Below the pieces are notes generated by a model that ran no database searches, was not told where the DNA came from, and saw only the letters and a list, made by a program, of their open reading frames with translations. From the NCBI RefSeq assembly GCF_026625985.1, contig NZ_CP113116.1, forward strand, positions 1,922,001 to 1,986,000: a stretch of DNA of 64,000 bases, in the 5' to 3' direction. The DNA comes from Mycobacterium sp. Aquia_213 (GTDB taxonomy: Bacteria > Actinomycetota > Actinomycetes > Mycobacteriales > Mycobacteriaceae). This document shows positions 44,532-52,771 of this stretch, in pieces. Made by a program: the position numbers and the translations under genes. Position 1 is the stretch's first letter, and each line of letters opens with the position of its first letter.

Positions 44532-44755
44532 GCACTAACCCTTTCGACGACGACAACGGCACCTTCTTCGTACTGGTCAACGATGAGGAGCAACACAGTC
44601 TGTGGCCCGTCTTCACCGACGTTCCAGCGGGTTGGCGCGTGGTGTACGGCGAAGCAACTCGGGCCGAGTGCCTGGACTACGTCGAGCAGAACTGGCCCGA
44701 CATCCGGCCGAAGAGCCTGCGTGAGTCCATCGCCGGGAGCCGGTCGGCCGGTTAG
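44528..44755 (+). CDS. mbtH: MbtH, NRPS adenylation-domain partner
   Basis: 75 residues. The founding member type of the MbtH-like family. Conserved residues are all present: NPFDDDNGTFFVLVNDEEQHSLWP, VPAGWRVVYGEA, and YVEQNWPDIRPKSLRE, including the paired tryptophans that clamp an alanine of the adenylation domain. MbtH-like proteins bind and activate NRPS adenylation domains; here MbtE and MbtF are the candidates. ATG 44528 overlaps the mbtG stop (ATGA). It is the last gene of the operon, followed by 150 bases before the secreted-antigen genes. Confidence 0.96.
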   Translation: MSTNPFDDDNGTFFVLVNDEEQHSLWPVFTDVPAGWRVVYGEATRAECLDYVEQNWPDIRPKSLRESIAGSRSAG

Positions 44756-44908
44756 CCAGCAAACCCAAAATTCTGGGCTGCTACACAGGTTGCACACAGA
44801 TTAGTCAGTGTGATCTCGCGTAGCATCTGTCACAAGGTGCACAACTACACCATCTACACCAGGTGTGGGTGACATTCCGTCACGGCGCTGCACTTCGAAG
44901 GGGGAATC

Positions 44909-45424
44909 ATGAAATCCGTCAAAACCATCGTGACAGGTGTGGCCGCACTGGGTGCTCTTGGTGCCGCGGCCATCGGCGTCACCTCGATCGCCGCCGTCCC
45001 GGCCGCCCAGGTGCAGCTCGCCGCCGTCGGCGCGCCGTTGCCACAGGACCCACCGCCGCCCGTCCCGGCGCCCGCTGCCGGCGTTCCTACCGCGGACCAG
45101 CTGACCGGCCTGCTGACCAGCCTGGCCGACCCGAGCGTGTCGTTCACTAACAAGGGCAATCTGGTCGAAGGCGGCATCAGCGGAACCGTGGCACACATCG
45201 CGGACCGCAAGTTGGAAAAGGCCGCCAAGAACGGCGACCTGCCGTTGACGTTCAACATCACCAACATTCAGCCCGGCGCTGCGGGAACGGTGACGGCGGA
45301 CGTCGCGGTGTCCGGACCGAAGCTGCCCAACCCGGTGATCCAGAACGCCACGTTCGTCAACCAGGGCAGCTGGATGTTGTCGCGCGCTTCGGCGATGGAG
45401 CTGATTCAGGCCGCCGGGCAGTGA
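44909..45424 (+). CDS. cfp2: CFP2 / MTB12-like low-molecular-weight secreted antigen
   Basis: 171 residues. A Sec signal peptide (MKSVKTIVTGVAALGALGAAAIGVTSIAAV, cleavage probably after PAAQVQLAA or nearby) is followed by a short proline-rich linker (PLPQDPPPPVPAPA) and a globular domain of about 110 residues with VPTADQLTGLLTSLADP and FVNQGSWMLSRASAMELI. This is the family of M. tuberculosis Rv2376c, a culture-filtrate antigen of unknown function, which also lies directly after mbtH. ATG 44909 is preceded by AAGGGGGAATC. It is the first of a tandem pair; the second copy follows 47 bases later. Confidence 0.9.
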   Translation: MKSVKTIVTGVAALGALGAAAIGVTSIAAVPAAQVQLAAVGAPLPQDPPPPVPAPAAGVPTADQLTGLLTSLADPSVSFTNKGNLVEGGISGTVAHIADRKLEKAAKNGDLPLTFNITNIQPGAAGTVTADVAVSGPKLPNPVIQNATFVNQGSWMLSRASAMELIQAAGQ

Positions 45425-45471
45425 GTAACATCCGTCACGCTGGCCCGGAACGGGCCTCTAAAGGGGGAAAC

Positions 45472-45990
45472 GTGAAATCCGTAGCTATGAGCATGGCGGC
45501 GCTGGCCATCGTTGGCGGCGCCGCCGCCGGCATCGCGTCGGTCGCAGCGCCGGCGACTCAGGTGCAACTGGCCGCGGTTGGCGCGCCCTTGCCGCAGGAG
45601 CCGCCGCCTCCTCCCGCGCCGGCGCCGGTGGGGTCGGGCCTGCCGACGGCGGAACAGTTGAGCAACCTGTGCATCCAGGCCACCGATCCCGGCGTGGGCT
45701 ACTCCGTCAAGGTCGGGCTGGTCGAAAACGGCATCAATCCCGACGAGGGCCACGTTGCCGACCACGACCTGCGCAAGGCCTACCGGAACGGCAACTTCCC
45801 GGAGACCTTCACCGTGACGAACATCGTGCCGGCCGGACCCAATACGGCCGCCGCCCAGGTGGCTATCGCGGGTCCGAAGTTCGCCGGGCCGGTCGACAAG
45901 CAACTGGTGTTCGTTCAACAGGGTGGCAACTGGGTGCTGCAGCACGACGCCGCGCTGGCATTGCTGCAGGCCGCGACCGCGGTGAACTAG
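45472..45990 (+). CDS. Second CFP2-like secreted protein (tandem paralogue)
   Basis: 172 residues from GTG 45472, preceded by AAAGGGGGAAAC, nearly the same ribosome site as the first copy. The signal peptide (VKSVAMSMAALAIVGGAAAGIASVAAP), the TQVQLAAVGAPLPQEPPPPP linker and the domain (LPTAEQLSNLCIQATDP, FVQQGGNWVLQHDAALALLQAA) parallel the upstream gene at roughly 40-50 percent by eye. It has one cysteine that the first copy lacks. M. tuberculosis has one gene here as far as I recall, so this is a local duplication with divergence. Its stop overlaps the stop of the convergent sigma-factor gene by four bases (CTAG). Confidence 0.85.
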   Translation: MKSVAMSMAALAIVGGAAAGIASVAAPATQVQLAAVGAPLPQEPPPPPAPAPVGSGLPTAEQLSNLCIQATDPGVGYSVKVGLVENGINPDEGHVADHDLRKAYRNGNFPETFTVTNIVPAGPNTAAAQVAIAGPKFAGPVDKQLVFVQQGGNWVLQHDAALALLQAATAVN

Positions 45991-46859
45991 CCGGATACGG
46001 CGCTCAGGTCGAGCCGGGCGATGCGCTCCGGGTCGGCCAGCACGTCGATCGCGGCGACCACGCCGTCGCGCACCACGAACGCCATGATCGAGGCGGGCCG
46101 GCCGGCGACGAACACCACCGCGCCGGCCGCGCCGTTGACGGTTGCGGCGCGGACCTCGCGATCGGTGCCCGCGTAGCCGCGGGCCAGCTGAGCCACCGAC
46201 GACGCCCCCTCGGCGCGGAAAAGTCCTGCGCCGGAACCGAAGTCGCCACGTAGCACCACGTCGGGATGCAGCACCGTCACCAGCCGGTCGAAGTCTCCGG
46301 AGCGCCCGGCCGCGAAGAAGGCGTCGACGGCCTCGCGCTGCGCGGCGATGTCTGCGTCGGGAAGCGGGTCCGCCTCCTGGATGCGCCGGCGCGCGCGGCT
46401 GGCCAGCTTGCGGGTCGCTTCCGGGGTGCGGTCGACGATGGGCGCGATCTGGTCGAACGGCACGGTGAAGACGTCGTGCAGGACGAACGCCAGCCGCTCC
46501 GCCGGCGCCAAGGTGTCCAGCACGACGAACAACGCCAGGCCCACCGCGTCGGCCAGCATCGCGCGGTGTTCGGGGTCGAATTCGCCGTGGGTGTCCACGA
46601 TCGGGTCCGGCAGCTGGGCGACCGGCTCCTCGCGATGACGGGAGTGGCGGTCCCGCAACGTGTTCAGGCAGATGCGGGCCACCACGGTGGTCAGCCAGGC
46701 GTCGAGGTTGTCGATGCCTTCGGCGGAGCTGCGGTTTAGCCGCAGCCAGGCTTCCTGCACGGCATCCTGCGCGTCGTCGACCGAGCCCAGCATGCGGTAG
46801 GCGATGGCCCCCAGCTGCGGCCGGGCCGCCTCGAAACGGTCTGTCAGTGAGGCCGTCAC
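45987..46859 (-). CDS. ECF sigma factor with SnoaL-like C-terminal extension
   Basis: 290 residues from GTG 46859 (GTGA overlap with the AhpD-like gene). Sigma region 2 is LGAIAYRMLGSVDDAQDAVQEAWLRL followed by LDAWLTTVVARICLNTLRDRHSR; region 4 is LAPAERLAFVLHDVFTVPFDQIAPIVDRTPEATRKLASRARRRI. About 120 residues beyond it resemble a SnoaL/NTF2-like domain (VDAFFAAGRSGDFDRLVTVLHPDVVLRGD), as in ECF41/ECF56-type and SigI/SigJ proteins, where the extension tunes activity in place of an anti-sigma factor. The coupled upstream gene encodes a carboxymuconolactone-decarboxylase-like protein, a common partner of these sigmas and likely target. Confidence 0.88.
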   Translation of the reverse strand: MTASLTDRFEAARPQLGAIAYRMLGSVDDAQDAVQEAWLRLNRSSAEGIDNLDAWLTTVVARICLNTLRDRHSRHREEPVAQLPDPIVDTHGEFDPEHRAMLADAVGLALFVVLDTLAPAERLAFVLHDVFTVPFDQIAPIVDRTPEATRKLASRARRRIQEADPLPDADIAAQREAVDAFFAAGRSGDFDRLVTVLHPDVVLRGDFGSGAGLFRAEGASSVAQLARGYAGTDREVRAATVNGAAGAVVFVAGRPASIMAFVVRDGVVAAIDVLADPERIARLDLSAVSG

Positions 46860-47452
46860 GGGCGGCCGGCGTCGGGCAGCGCGCACACCCGGTTGCCGGA
46901 GAAACCGGTCGAGCCGATGCCGAGCGCGATGTTGAACCGGGCACGCATGTTGCCCAGGTTGATGACGTGGGTGAGGCCGACCAGCTGCGGCGGGTCGAAG
47001 TGGGCGCGCAGCGCGTCGAACAGCGCATCGGTCACTTCAACCGGGGTGCGGCTCATCGCGGTGGCGTACTCGAGGATCAGCCTGTCGACGTCGGAGAAGC
47101 ACGCCGCGTTGCGGTAGTCGGTGATGGCCAGCAGTTCCTCGTCGGTGATGCCCCACTGGCGGGCGATCTGCGAGCCGAGATCGATGCAGTACTCGCAGCG
47201 CACCGTCGTCGCCGCCTTCAGCTCCGCCAGCGCGCGCTGACGTGGGGTGAGGATGTCCAGCTTCGATTCGGCCTGTTCGAGCTTGCCGTAGGCGCTGAGC
47301 AGTTTGGGGATGTAGGCATACATCCGCAAAGGTTCGAGCATGCCGGCCGTTTCCAGTCCGGCCAGCTGCGCGAGCTTGCGTTTGGTGAAGAAGAAGGCGA
47401 TCTTGGCGCCCAGGCTGGCGTCGCGGTCGGAGACTCCCTGAAGCCGGGACAT
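46856..47452 (-). CDS. AhpD-like carboxymuconolactone decarboxylase family protein
   Basis: 198 residues from ATG 47452. All-helical protein with the redox pair CEYC in TTVRCEYCIDLGSQIARQWG near residue 85, the hallmark of AhpD/CMD peroxidase-like proteins, preceded by LTPRQRALAELKAA. The C-terminal half has LILEYATAMSRTPVEVTDALFDALRAHF and LVGLTHVINLGNMRARFN. Family members reduce peroxides or other substrates using the cysteine pair. The gene ends inside the start of the ECF sigma gene, so the two form a two-gene operon, probably a self-regulating oxidative-stress unit. Confidence 0.88.
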   Translation of the reverse strand: MSRLQGVSDRDASLGAKIAFFFTKRKLAQLAGLETAGMLEPLRMYAYIPKLLSAYGKLEQAESKLDILTPRQRALAELKAATTVRCEYCIDLGSQIARQWGITDEELLAITDYRNAACFSDVDRLILEYATAMSRTPVEVTDALFDALRAHFDPPQLVGLTHVINLGNMRARFNIALGIGSTGFSGNRVCALPDAGRP

Positions 47453-47544
47453 GGCGAACCTCCCGAATAGTCCTGAACAGTCAACGTGCGGGCCGCTGTG
47501 GCCCTCACTACGTCGACACCCGGCGACGCGCAAACGTGACCGGG

Positions 47545-47886
47545 CTAATGCCCGAACGTCGAACCCGATCCCTGGGTCTGCTGGCTCAGCGGTATGTCCA
47601 TGTCGTACACCCGGGCGTGGAACACGGTGCGATTCCGCAGCGCGGCTTGCACCGCGCGGTGCAGGCCGTCCTCGAGGTAGATGATGCCTTTCCACCGCAC
47701 GGCATGCGGGAAAAGATCGCCGTAGAAGGTGGAGTCTTCGGAGAGCAACCGGTCCAGGGCCAGCACGGTCGTCGTGGTGACCAGTTCGTCGAGCCGGATC
47801 TGCTGCGGCGGTATCTGGGACCAGTCGCGGTAGGACAGCCCGTGTTCCGGATAGGGTTTCCCGTCTCGTACGCCCTTGAAAATCAT
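47545..47886 (-). CDS. Conserved mycobacterial protein, Rv2375-like
   Basis: 113 residues. It reads MIFKGVRDGKPYPEHGLSYRDWSQIPPQQIRLDELVTTTTVLALDRLL with a central DSTFYGDLFPHAVRWKGIIYLEDGLHRAVQAALRNRTVFHARV. It is soluble, with no signal peptide. The position next to hrcA and the length match M. tuberculosis Rv2375; related entries are sometimes labelled VapB-family antitoxin, but no toxin gene is adjacent and I see no clear DNA-binding motif. It is divergent from hrcA with 156 bases between them. Confidence 0.75.
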   Translation of the reverse strand: MIFKGVRDGKPYPEHGLSYRDWSQIPPQQIRLDELVTTTTVLALDRLLSEDSTFYGDLFPHAVRWKGIIYLEDGLHRAVQAALRNRTVFHARVYDMDIPLSQQTQGSGSTFGH

Positions 47887-48042
47887 TGGCGGATCTTCTC
47901 CGATGCATCGTCGAGGCCCTACCGATACCTGCTGGACAGGCTAGCCGCAAAGTTGTCGGAAGTGCGCGGCGGACGCGTGCGCAGCGAGGTCAGCGCGATG
48001 TGTGAGACCGTAAAATGAACGCGATCAAGGAGGTAGCAACTA

Positions 48043-49074
48043 ATGGGTAGTGCTGACGACCGTCGCTTCGAGGTGCTGCGCGCCATCGTCGCCGACTTCG
48101 TCTCCACCAAGGAACCCATCGGTTCGAAGTCGCTTGTCGAGCGGCACAACCTCGGGGTGTCCAGCGCCACGATCCGCAACGACATGGCGGTGCTGGAGGC
48201 CGAGGGCTACATCACCCAGCCGCACACCAGCTCCGGGCGGGTGCCCACCGAGAAGGGTTACCGCGAATTTGTCGACCGGATCGACGACGTCAAGCCGTTG
48301 TCGTCGGCCGAGCGACGGGCGATTCAAAGCTTCCTGGAATCCGGCGTCGACCTCGACGACGTGCTGCGCCGGGCGGTGCGGCTGCTGGCTCAGCTGACCC
48401 GTCAGGTGGCCGTCGTGCAGTACCCGACGTTGTCGACGTCGACGGTTCGGCATCTGGAAGTGATCGCGCTGACGCCGGCGCGGCTGTTGATGGTGGTGAT
48501 CACCGAATCCGGGCGAGTGGATCAGCGCATCGTCGAACTCGGCGACGTGATCGACGATTACGAGCTCTCCCAGCTGCGCGAGATCCTGGGCCAGGCCCTG
48601 GAAGGCAAGAAGCTCTCCGCGGCCTCGGTCGCGGTGGCCGACCTCGCCCAGCAGCTGGGCGGCCACGGCGGGCTGGGCGACGCGATCGGCCGTTCGGCGA
48701 CGGTGTTGCTGGAGTCGCTGGTGGAGCACACCGAAGAGCGCCTGCTGATGGGCGGCACCGCGAACCTGACCCGCAACTCGGCGGACTTCGGCGGGTCGCT
48801 GCGCTCCGTTCTGGAAGCACTCGAGGAGCAGGTGGTGGTGCTGCGGTTGCTGGCGGCTCAGCAGGAGGCCGGCAAGGTGACGGTGCGCATCGGCCACGAG
48901 ACGGCGGCCGAGCAGATGGCGGGCACATCGATGGTGTCTACCGTGTACGGCACCATGGACACCGTGTATGGCGGTATGGGTGTGCTGGGACCCACCCGGA
49001 TGGACTATCCGGGAACTATCGCCAGTGTGGCCGCGGTTGCTCTTTATATTGGCGAAGTCCTGGGTGCTCGATGA
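48043..49074 (+). CDS. hrcA: HrcA, heat-inducible transcription repressor
   Basis: 343 residues. N-terminal winged helix: RRFEVLRAIVADFVSTKEPIGSKSLVERHNLGVSSATIRNDMAVLEAEGYITQPHTSSGRVPTEKGYR has the HrcA-specific recognition helix and the S-G-R-x-P-T loop. A GAF-like dimerisation region follows (RVDQRIVELGD) and the C terminus GPTRMDYPGTIASVAAVALYIGEVL is typical. HrcA represses class I heat-shock genes through CIRCE elements. I find no CIRCE-like TTAGCACTC-N9-GAGTGCTAA in the 156-base upstream region. GAGGTAG precedes ATG 48043. dnaJ2 follows after 58 bases and is probably co-transcribed. Confidence 0.95.
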   Translation: MGSADDRRFEVLRAIVADFVSTKEPIGSKSLVERHNLGVSSATIRNDMAVLEAEGYITQPHTSSGRVPTEKGYREFVDRIDDVKPLSSAERRAIQSFLESGVDLDDVLRRAVRLLAQLTRQVAVVQYPTLSTSTVRHLEVIALTPARLLMVVITESGRVDQRIVELGDVIDDYELSQLREILGQALEGKKLSAASVAVADLAQQLGGHGGLGDAIGRSATVLLESLVEHTEERLLMGGTANLTRNSADFGGSLRSVLEALEEQVVVLRLLAAQQEAGKVTVRIGHETAAEQMAGTSMVSTVYGTMDTVYGGMGVLGPTRMDYPGTIASVAAVALYIGEVLGAR

Positions 49075-49132
49075 CCGCGCACCCGCAGGGTTTGTGGACA
49101 GCCGCGTAGGCGCGGCACAAGAAAGGTCAGGC

Positions 49133-50275
49133 GTGGCACGCGACTATTACGGGCTGCTCGGCGTGAGCAAGAACGCCGGCGATGCGGAGATCAAACGCGC
49201 GTACCGGAAGCTGGCGCGCGAACTGCACCCCGACATCAACCCCGACGAAGCCGCGCAGGCGAAGTTCAAGGAAATCAGCGTCGCCTACGAGGTGCTGAGC
49301 GACCCGGAGAAGCGCCGGATCGTCGACCTCGGTGGGGACCCGCTGGAAAACGCGGCCGCGGGCGGCGGATTCGGCGGATTCGGCGGCCTGGGCGACGTGT
49401 TCGAGGCGTTCTTCGGTGGCGGCTTCAGCGGGGGCGCGACGTCTCGCGGTCCGATCGGCCGGGTTCGGCCCGGCTCGGATTCGCTGCTGCGGATGCGGCT
49501 GGATCTCGAAGAGTGCGCGACCGGCGTGACCAAGCAGGTCACCGTCGACACCGCGGTGTTGTGTGACCGCTGCCAGGGCAAGGGCACCAACGGCGATTCC
49601 GCGCCGATCCCGTGTGACACCTGCGGCGGTCGCGGCGAGGTGCAGTCGGTGCAGCGTTCGCTGCTGGGCCAGATGGTGACGTCGCGGCCGTGCCCCACCT
49701 GTCGCGGCGTGGGCGTGGTCATCCCCGACCCCTGCCATCAGTGCGTGGGCGACGGCCGGGTGCGGGCGCGCCGCGAGATCAGCGTCAAGATTCCGGCCGG
49801 TGTCGGCGACGGCATGCGGGTTCGGCTGGCCGCTCAGGGTGAGGTCGGGCCCGGGGGAGGGCCGGCCGGTGACCTCTATGTCGAGGTGCACGAGCAGGCC
49901 CATGACATCTTCGTCCGCGACGGCGACGACCTGCACTGCACGGTTTCGGTGCCGATGGTCGACGCCGCACTCGGCGCCACGCTCAGCGTCGACGCCATCC
50001 TCGACGGCACCAGCGAGATCACCATTCCGCCTGGCACCCAACCGGGTTCGGTCATCACGCTGCGCGGCCACGGGATGCCGCAGCTGCGCTCGGCCACCCG
50101 GGGCAATCTGCACGTCCACGTCGAGGTGGTGGTGCCCACCCGGCTGGACCACCACGACAGCGAACTGTTGCGCGAGCTGAAGACCCGCCGCAGCCGTGAT
50201 GTGCCCGAGGTCCGCTCGACGCACTCCGGCGGTGGGCTGTTCAGCCGGCTGCGCGAGACGTTCACCGGACGCTAG
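49133..50275 (+). CDS. dnaJ2: DnaJ2, Hsp40 co-chaperone
   Basis: 380 residues from GTG 49133, preceded by AAAGGTCAGGC. J domain: DYYGLLGVSKNAGDAEIKRAYRKLARELHPDINPDE with the HPD tripeptide near residue 33. A Gly/Phe-rich linker (GGGFGGFGGLGDVFEAFFGGG) follows. Four zinc-finger repeats are complete: CDRCQGKG, CDTCGGRG, CPTCRGVG and CHQCVGDG. The C-terminal substrate-binding domains follow. It stimulates the DnaK ATPase and delivers substrates. Its place after hrcA is conserved in mycobacteria. Confidence 0.96.
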   Translation: MARDYYGLLGVSKNAGDAEIKRAYRKLARELHPDINPDEAAQAKFKEISVAYEVLSDPEKRRIVDLGGDPLENAAAGGGFGGFGGLGDVFEAFFGGGFSGGATSRGPIGRVRPGSDSLLRMRLDLEECATGVTKQVTVDTAVLCDRCQGKGTNGDSAPIPCDTCGGRGEVQSVQRSLLGQMVTSRPCPTCRGVGVVIPDPCHQCVGDGRVRARREISVKIPAGVGDGMRVRLAAQGEVGPGGGPAGDLYVEVHEQAHDIFVRDGDDLHCTVSVPMVDAALGATLSVDAILDGTSEITIPPGTQPGSVITLRGHGMPQLRSATRGNLHVHVEVVVPTRLDHHDSELLRELKTRRSRDVPEVRSTHSGGGLFSRLRETFTGR

Positions 50276-50298
50276 CCGCGCTCGCGGGGGCCGCGCAC

Positions 50299-51105
50299 AT
50301 GGTCGCGACGCTGTTCTACGTCGAAGCACTGCCCGACACCGGTGGGCTGGCGGTCGTCGACGGCGACGAGGGATTCCACGCCGCGACGGTGCGCCGGATC
50401 CGGTCCGGGGAGGAATTGGTGCTCGGCGACGGCGCCGGCGGCTTGGCCCGCTGCGCGGTCGAGCAGTCCGGACGCGACGGCCTGCGGGCCCGGGTGCTGG
50501 ACCGTTGGACCGTCGACCCACCGAAGCCGCCGGTCACGGTCGTGCAGGCGCTGCCCAAGTCCGAGCGCTCGGAGTTGGCGATCGAATTGGCCACCGAGGC
50601 CGGCGCGGATGCGTTTTTGCCCTGGCAGGCGGCCCGCTGCGTGGCCAGCTGGCAGGGCGCCCGCGTCGAGAAGGGGCTGCGCCGCTGGCGAGCGGTGGTC
50701 CGGTCGGCGGCCCGGCAATCGCGGCGCGCCTACATCCCGCCCGTCGACCCCCTGGTGTCGACGGCGGCGCTGGTCCAGCGGATCCGCGACGAAGTGGCCG
50801 CCGGCGGCACGGTCGTGGTCCTGCACGAGTCCGCGACCGACCGGATCGCCGACGTTGCGGTGGCGCAGGCGAACTCGCTGTTCCTCGTGGTCGGTCCCGA
50901 GGGAGGTATCGCTCCGGATGAGCTGACGGCGCTGACCGACGCGGGCGGCGTCGCGATCCGGCTGGGCCCGCAGGTGCTGCGGACTTCGACGGCCGCCGCG
51001 GTGGCCTTGGGCGCACTCGGCGTGCTCACCGCGCGATGGGAGCAAACCGCCGAAGTCGGGCCGCCCGGGCCGCTAGCAGCTGACCAGGCGGAGCCCTCGG
51101 CGTAG
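50299..51105 (+). CDS. rsmE: RsmE, 16S rRNA (uracil-N3)-methyltransferase
   Basis: 268 residues. A SPOUT-fold methyltransferase that modifies U1498 of 16S rRNA. The N-terminal PUA-like barrel (FHAATVRRIRSGEELVLGDG) is followed by PVTVVQALPKSERSELAIELATEAGADAFLPWQAARCVASWQG and then the trefoil-knot SAM site with LFLVVGPEGGIAPDEL and LGPQVLRTSTAAAVALGAL. These last two segments are diagnostic for the family. ATG 50299 lies 23 bases after the dnaJ2 stop, so it probably belongs to the hrcA-dnaJ2 unit. The M. tuberculosis counterpart is Rv2372c. Confidence 0.94.
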   Translation: MVATLFYVEALPDTGGLAVVDGDEGFHAATVRRIRSGEELVLGDGAGGLARCAVEQSGRDGLRARVLDRWTVDPPKPPVTVVQALPKSERSELAIELATEAGADAFLPWQAARCVASWQGARVEKGLRRWRAVVRSAARQSRRAYIPPVDPLVSTAALVQRIRDEVAAGGTVVVLHESATDRIADVAVAQANSLFLVVGPEGGIAPDELTALTDAGGVAIRLGPQVLRTSTAAAVALGALGVLTARWEQTAEVGPPGPLAADQAEPSA

Positions 51106-51160
51106 ACTGAGGCATCCGAACAACCCCTGACGAGCCGAGAAGGCAGGCACCGGAAACCAC

Positions 51161-52219
51161 GTGACGCCACGCGAGACCAACGCTGCTGACGCAGCTGGGG
51201 CCCTGCAGGCCGACGCTCAGGTTCGCAGCAGCATCGACGTTCCCCCTGATCTCGTCGTGGGCTTGCTGGGCTCGTCAGATGAGAATCTGCGCGCCTTGGA
51301 GCGCATCCTCAGCGCCGACCTGCATGTTCGTGGCAACGCCGTCACCATTTCGGGCGAACCGGCCGACGTCGCGATCGCCGAGCGTGCGATCTCCGAGCTG
51401 ATCGCGATCGTGGCCAGCGGCCAGTCGCTGACCCCGGAAGTGGTGCGCCACAGTGTCGCGATGCTGGTCGGCACCGGCGACGAGTCGCCCGCCGAGGTGC
51501 TCACCCTCGACGTCCTGGCGCGCCGCGGCAAGACGATCCGGCCCAAGACGCTCAACCAGAAGCGCTACGTCGACGCCATCGACGCCCACACCATCGTGTT
51601 CGGGGTCGGGCCGGCCGGCACCGGCAAGACGTACCTGGCCATGGCCAAGGCGGTCCACGCGCTGCAGGCAAAGCAGGTGAGCCGCATCATCCTGACCCGG
51701 CCCGCGGTGGAAGCCGGTGAGCGCCTTGGCTTTTTGCCCGGCACGCTGAGCGAGAAGATCGATCCCTATCTGCGGCCGCTGTATGACGCGCTGTACGACA
51801 TGATGGATCCCGAGCTGATTCCGAAGTTGATGTCCGCCGGGGTCATCGAAGTGGCGCCACTGGCATATATGCGGGGGCGCAGCCTCAACTCCGCTTTCAT
51901 CGTGCTCGACGAGGCACAGAACACCACTGCCGAGCAGATGAAGATGTTCCTCACCCGGCTGGGTTTCGGCTCCAAGATGGTCGTCACCGGGGACGTCACC
52001 CAGATCGACCTGCCGGGCGGCGCCAAGTCGGGGCTGCGGGCGGCCGTGGACATCCTCGAAGACATCGACGACATCCATGTTGCCGAGCTGACCAGCGTGG
52101 ATGTGGTGCGTCATCGGCTGGTTTCGGAAATCGTCGACGCCTATGCGAGGGTTGAGGAATCCAACTCGGGCACTAATCGGGCGGCTCGGCGGGCATCCGG
52201 CACCCGAAATCGCCGATGA
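51161..52219 (+). CDS. phoH1: PhoH-like ATPase (PhoH1)
   Basis: 352 residues from GTG 51161. An N-terminal KH-like part (LGSSDENLRALERILSADLHVRGNAVTISGEPADV) precedes a P-loop domain with Walker A GVGPAGTGKTYLAMAKAVHAL near residue 150 and Walker B NSAFIVLDEAQNTTAEQMKMFLTRLG near 250, plus the sensor MVVTGDVTQIDLP. PhoH proteins are ATPases linked to RNA metabolism and neighbour ybeY in most bacteria, as here (18-base gap). The rsmE-phoH-ybeY-corC-era order is conserved, consistent with ribosome maturation roles. The label phoH1 follows the M. tuberculosis gene at this locus. Confidence 0.93.
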   Translation: MTPRETNAADAAGALQADAQVRSSIDVPPDLVVGLLGSSDENLRALERILSADLHVRGNAVTISGEPADVAIAERAISELIAIVASGQSLTPEVVRHSVAMLVGTGDESPAEVLTLDVLARRGKTIRPKTLNQKRYVDAIDAHTIVFGVGPAGTGKTYLAMAKAVHALQAKQVSRIILTRPAVEAGERLGFLPGTLSEKIDPYLRPLYDALYDMMDPELIPKLMSAGVIEVAPLAYMRGRSLNSAFIVLDEAQNTTAEQMKMFLTRLGFGSKMVVTGDVTQIDLPGGAKSGLRAAVDILEDIDDIHVAELTSVDVVRHRLVSEIVDAYARVEESNSGTNRAARRASGTRNRR

Positions 52220-52237
52220 TGGTGCGGTGAGCGGTCC

Positions 52238-52771
52238 ATGACTATCGAAGTGTCCAACGAATCGGGCATCGACGTCTCCGAAGCGGAATTGGTGAGCGTC
52301 GCGCGCTTCGTGATCGCCAAGATGGACGTGAATCCGGTCGCCGAGCTGTCGATGGTGCTGCTGGACACCGCGGCGATGGCCGACCTGCACATGCGCTGGA
52401 TGGACCTGCCCGGCCCGACCGACGTGATGAGTTTCCCGATGGACGAGCTCGAGCCCGGCGGACGTCCGGACGCACCCGAGCCGGGGCCGTCGATGCTGGG
52501 CGACATTGTGTTGTGCCCGGAGTTCGCGGCCGAGCAGGCCGCCGCGGCGGGCCACAGTCTCGGACATGAGTTGGCGCTGTTGACAATTCACGGCGTGCTG
52601 CACCTGCTCGGCTATGACCACGCCGAGCACGACGAGGAGAAGGAGATGTTCGCCCTACAGGGGCGGCTTCTCGAAGAGTGGGTAGCCGAACAGGTCGAGG
52701 CGTACCACTACGACCGGCAGGACGAGAAAGATCGCCGGTTGCTGGACAAGTCAAGGTATTTCGACAATTGA
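52238..52771 (+). CDS. ybeY: YbeY, endoribonuclease / rRNA maturation factor
   Basis: 177 residues. The metal-binding signature HGxLHLxGYDHxxxxE is complete as HGVLHLLGYDHAEHDEEKEM near residue 115; three histidines bind zinc. Upstream, LHMRWMDLPGPTDVMSFPMDE and MLGDIVLCPE are the other conserved family blocks. YbeY acts in 16S rRNA 3'-end processing and ribosome quality control. It is immediately downstream of phoH, and its TGA overlaps a TTG that probably starts the following secreted-protein gene (TTGA). Confidence 0.96.
   Translation: MTIEVSNESGIDVSEAELVSVARFVIAKMDVNPVAELSMVLLDTAAMADLHMRWMDLPGPTDVMSFPMDELEPGGRPDAPEPGPSMLGDIVLCPEFAAEQAAAAGHSLGHELALLTIHGVLHLLGYDHAEHDEEKEMFALQGRLLEEWVAEQVEAYHYDRQDEKDRRLLDKSRYFDN

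Noticed and set aside
47887..48042. CIRCE operator in front of hrcA
   Set aside because: No TTAGCACTC-N9-GAGTGCTAA or close variant was found. HrcA targets must lie elsewhere.
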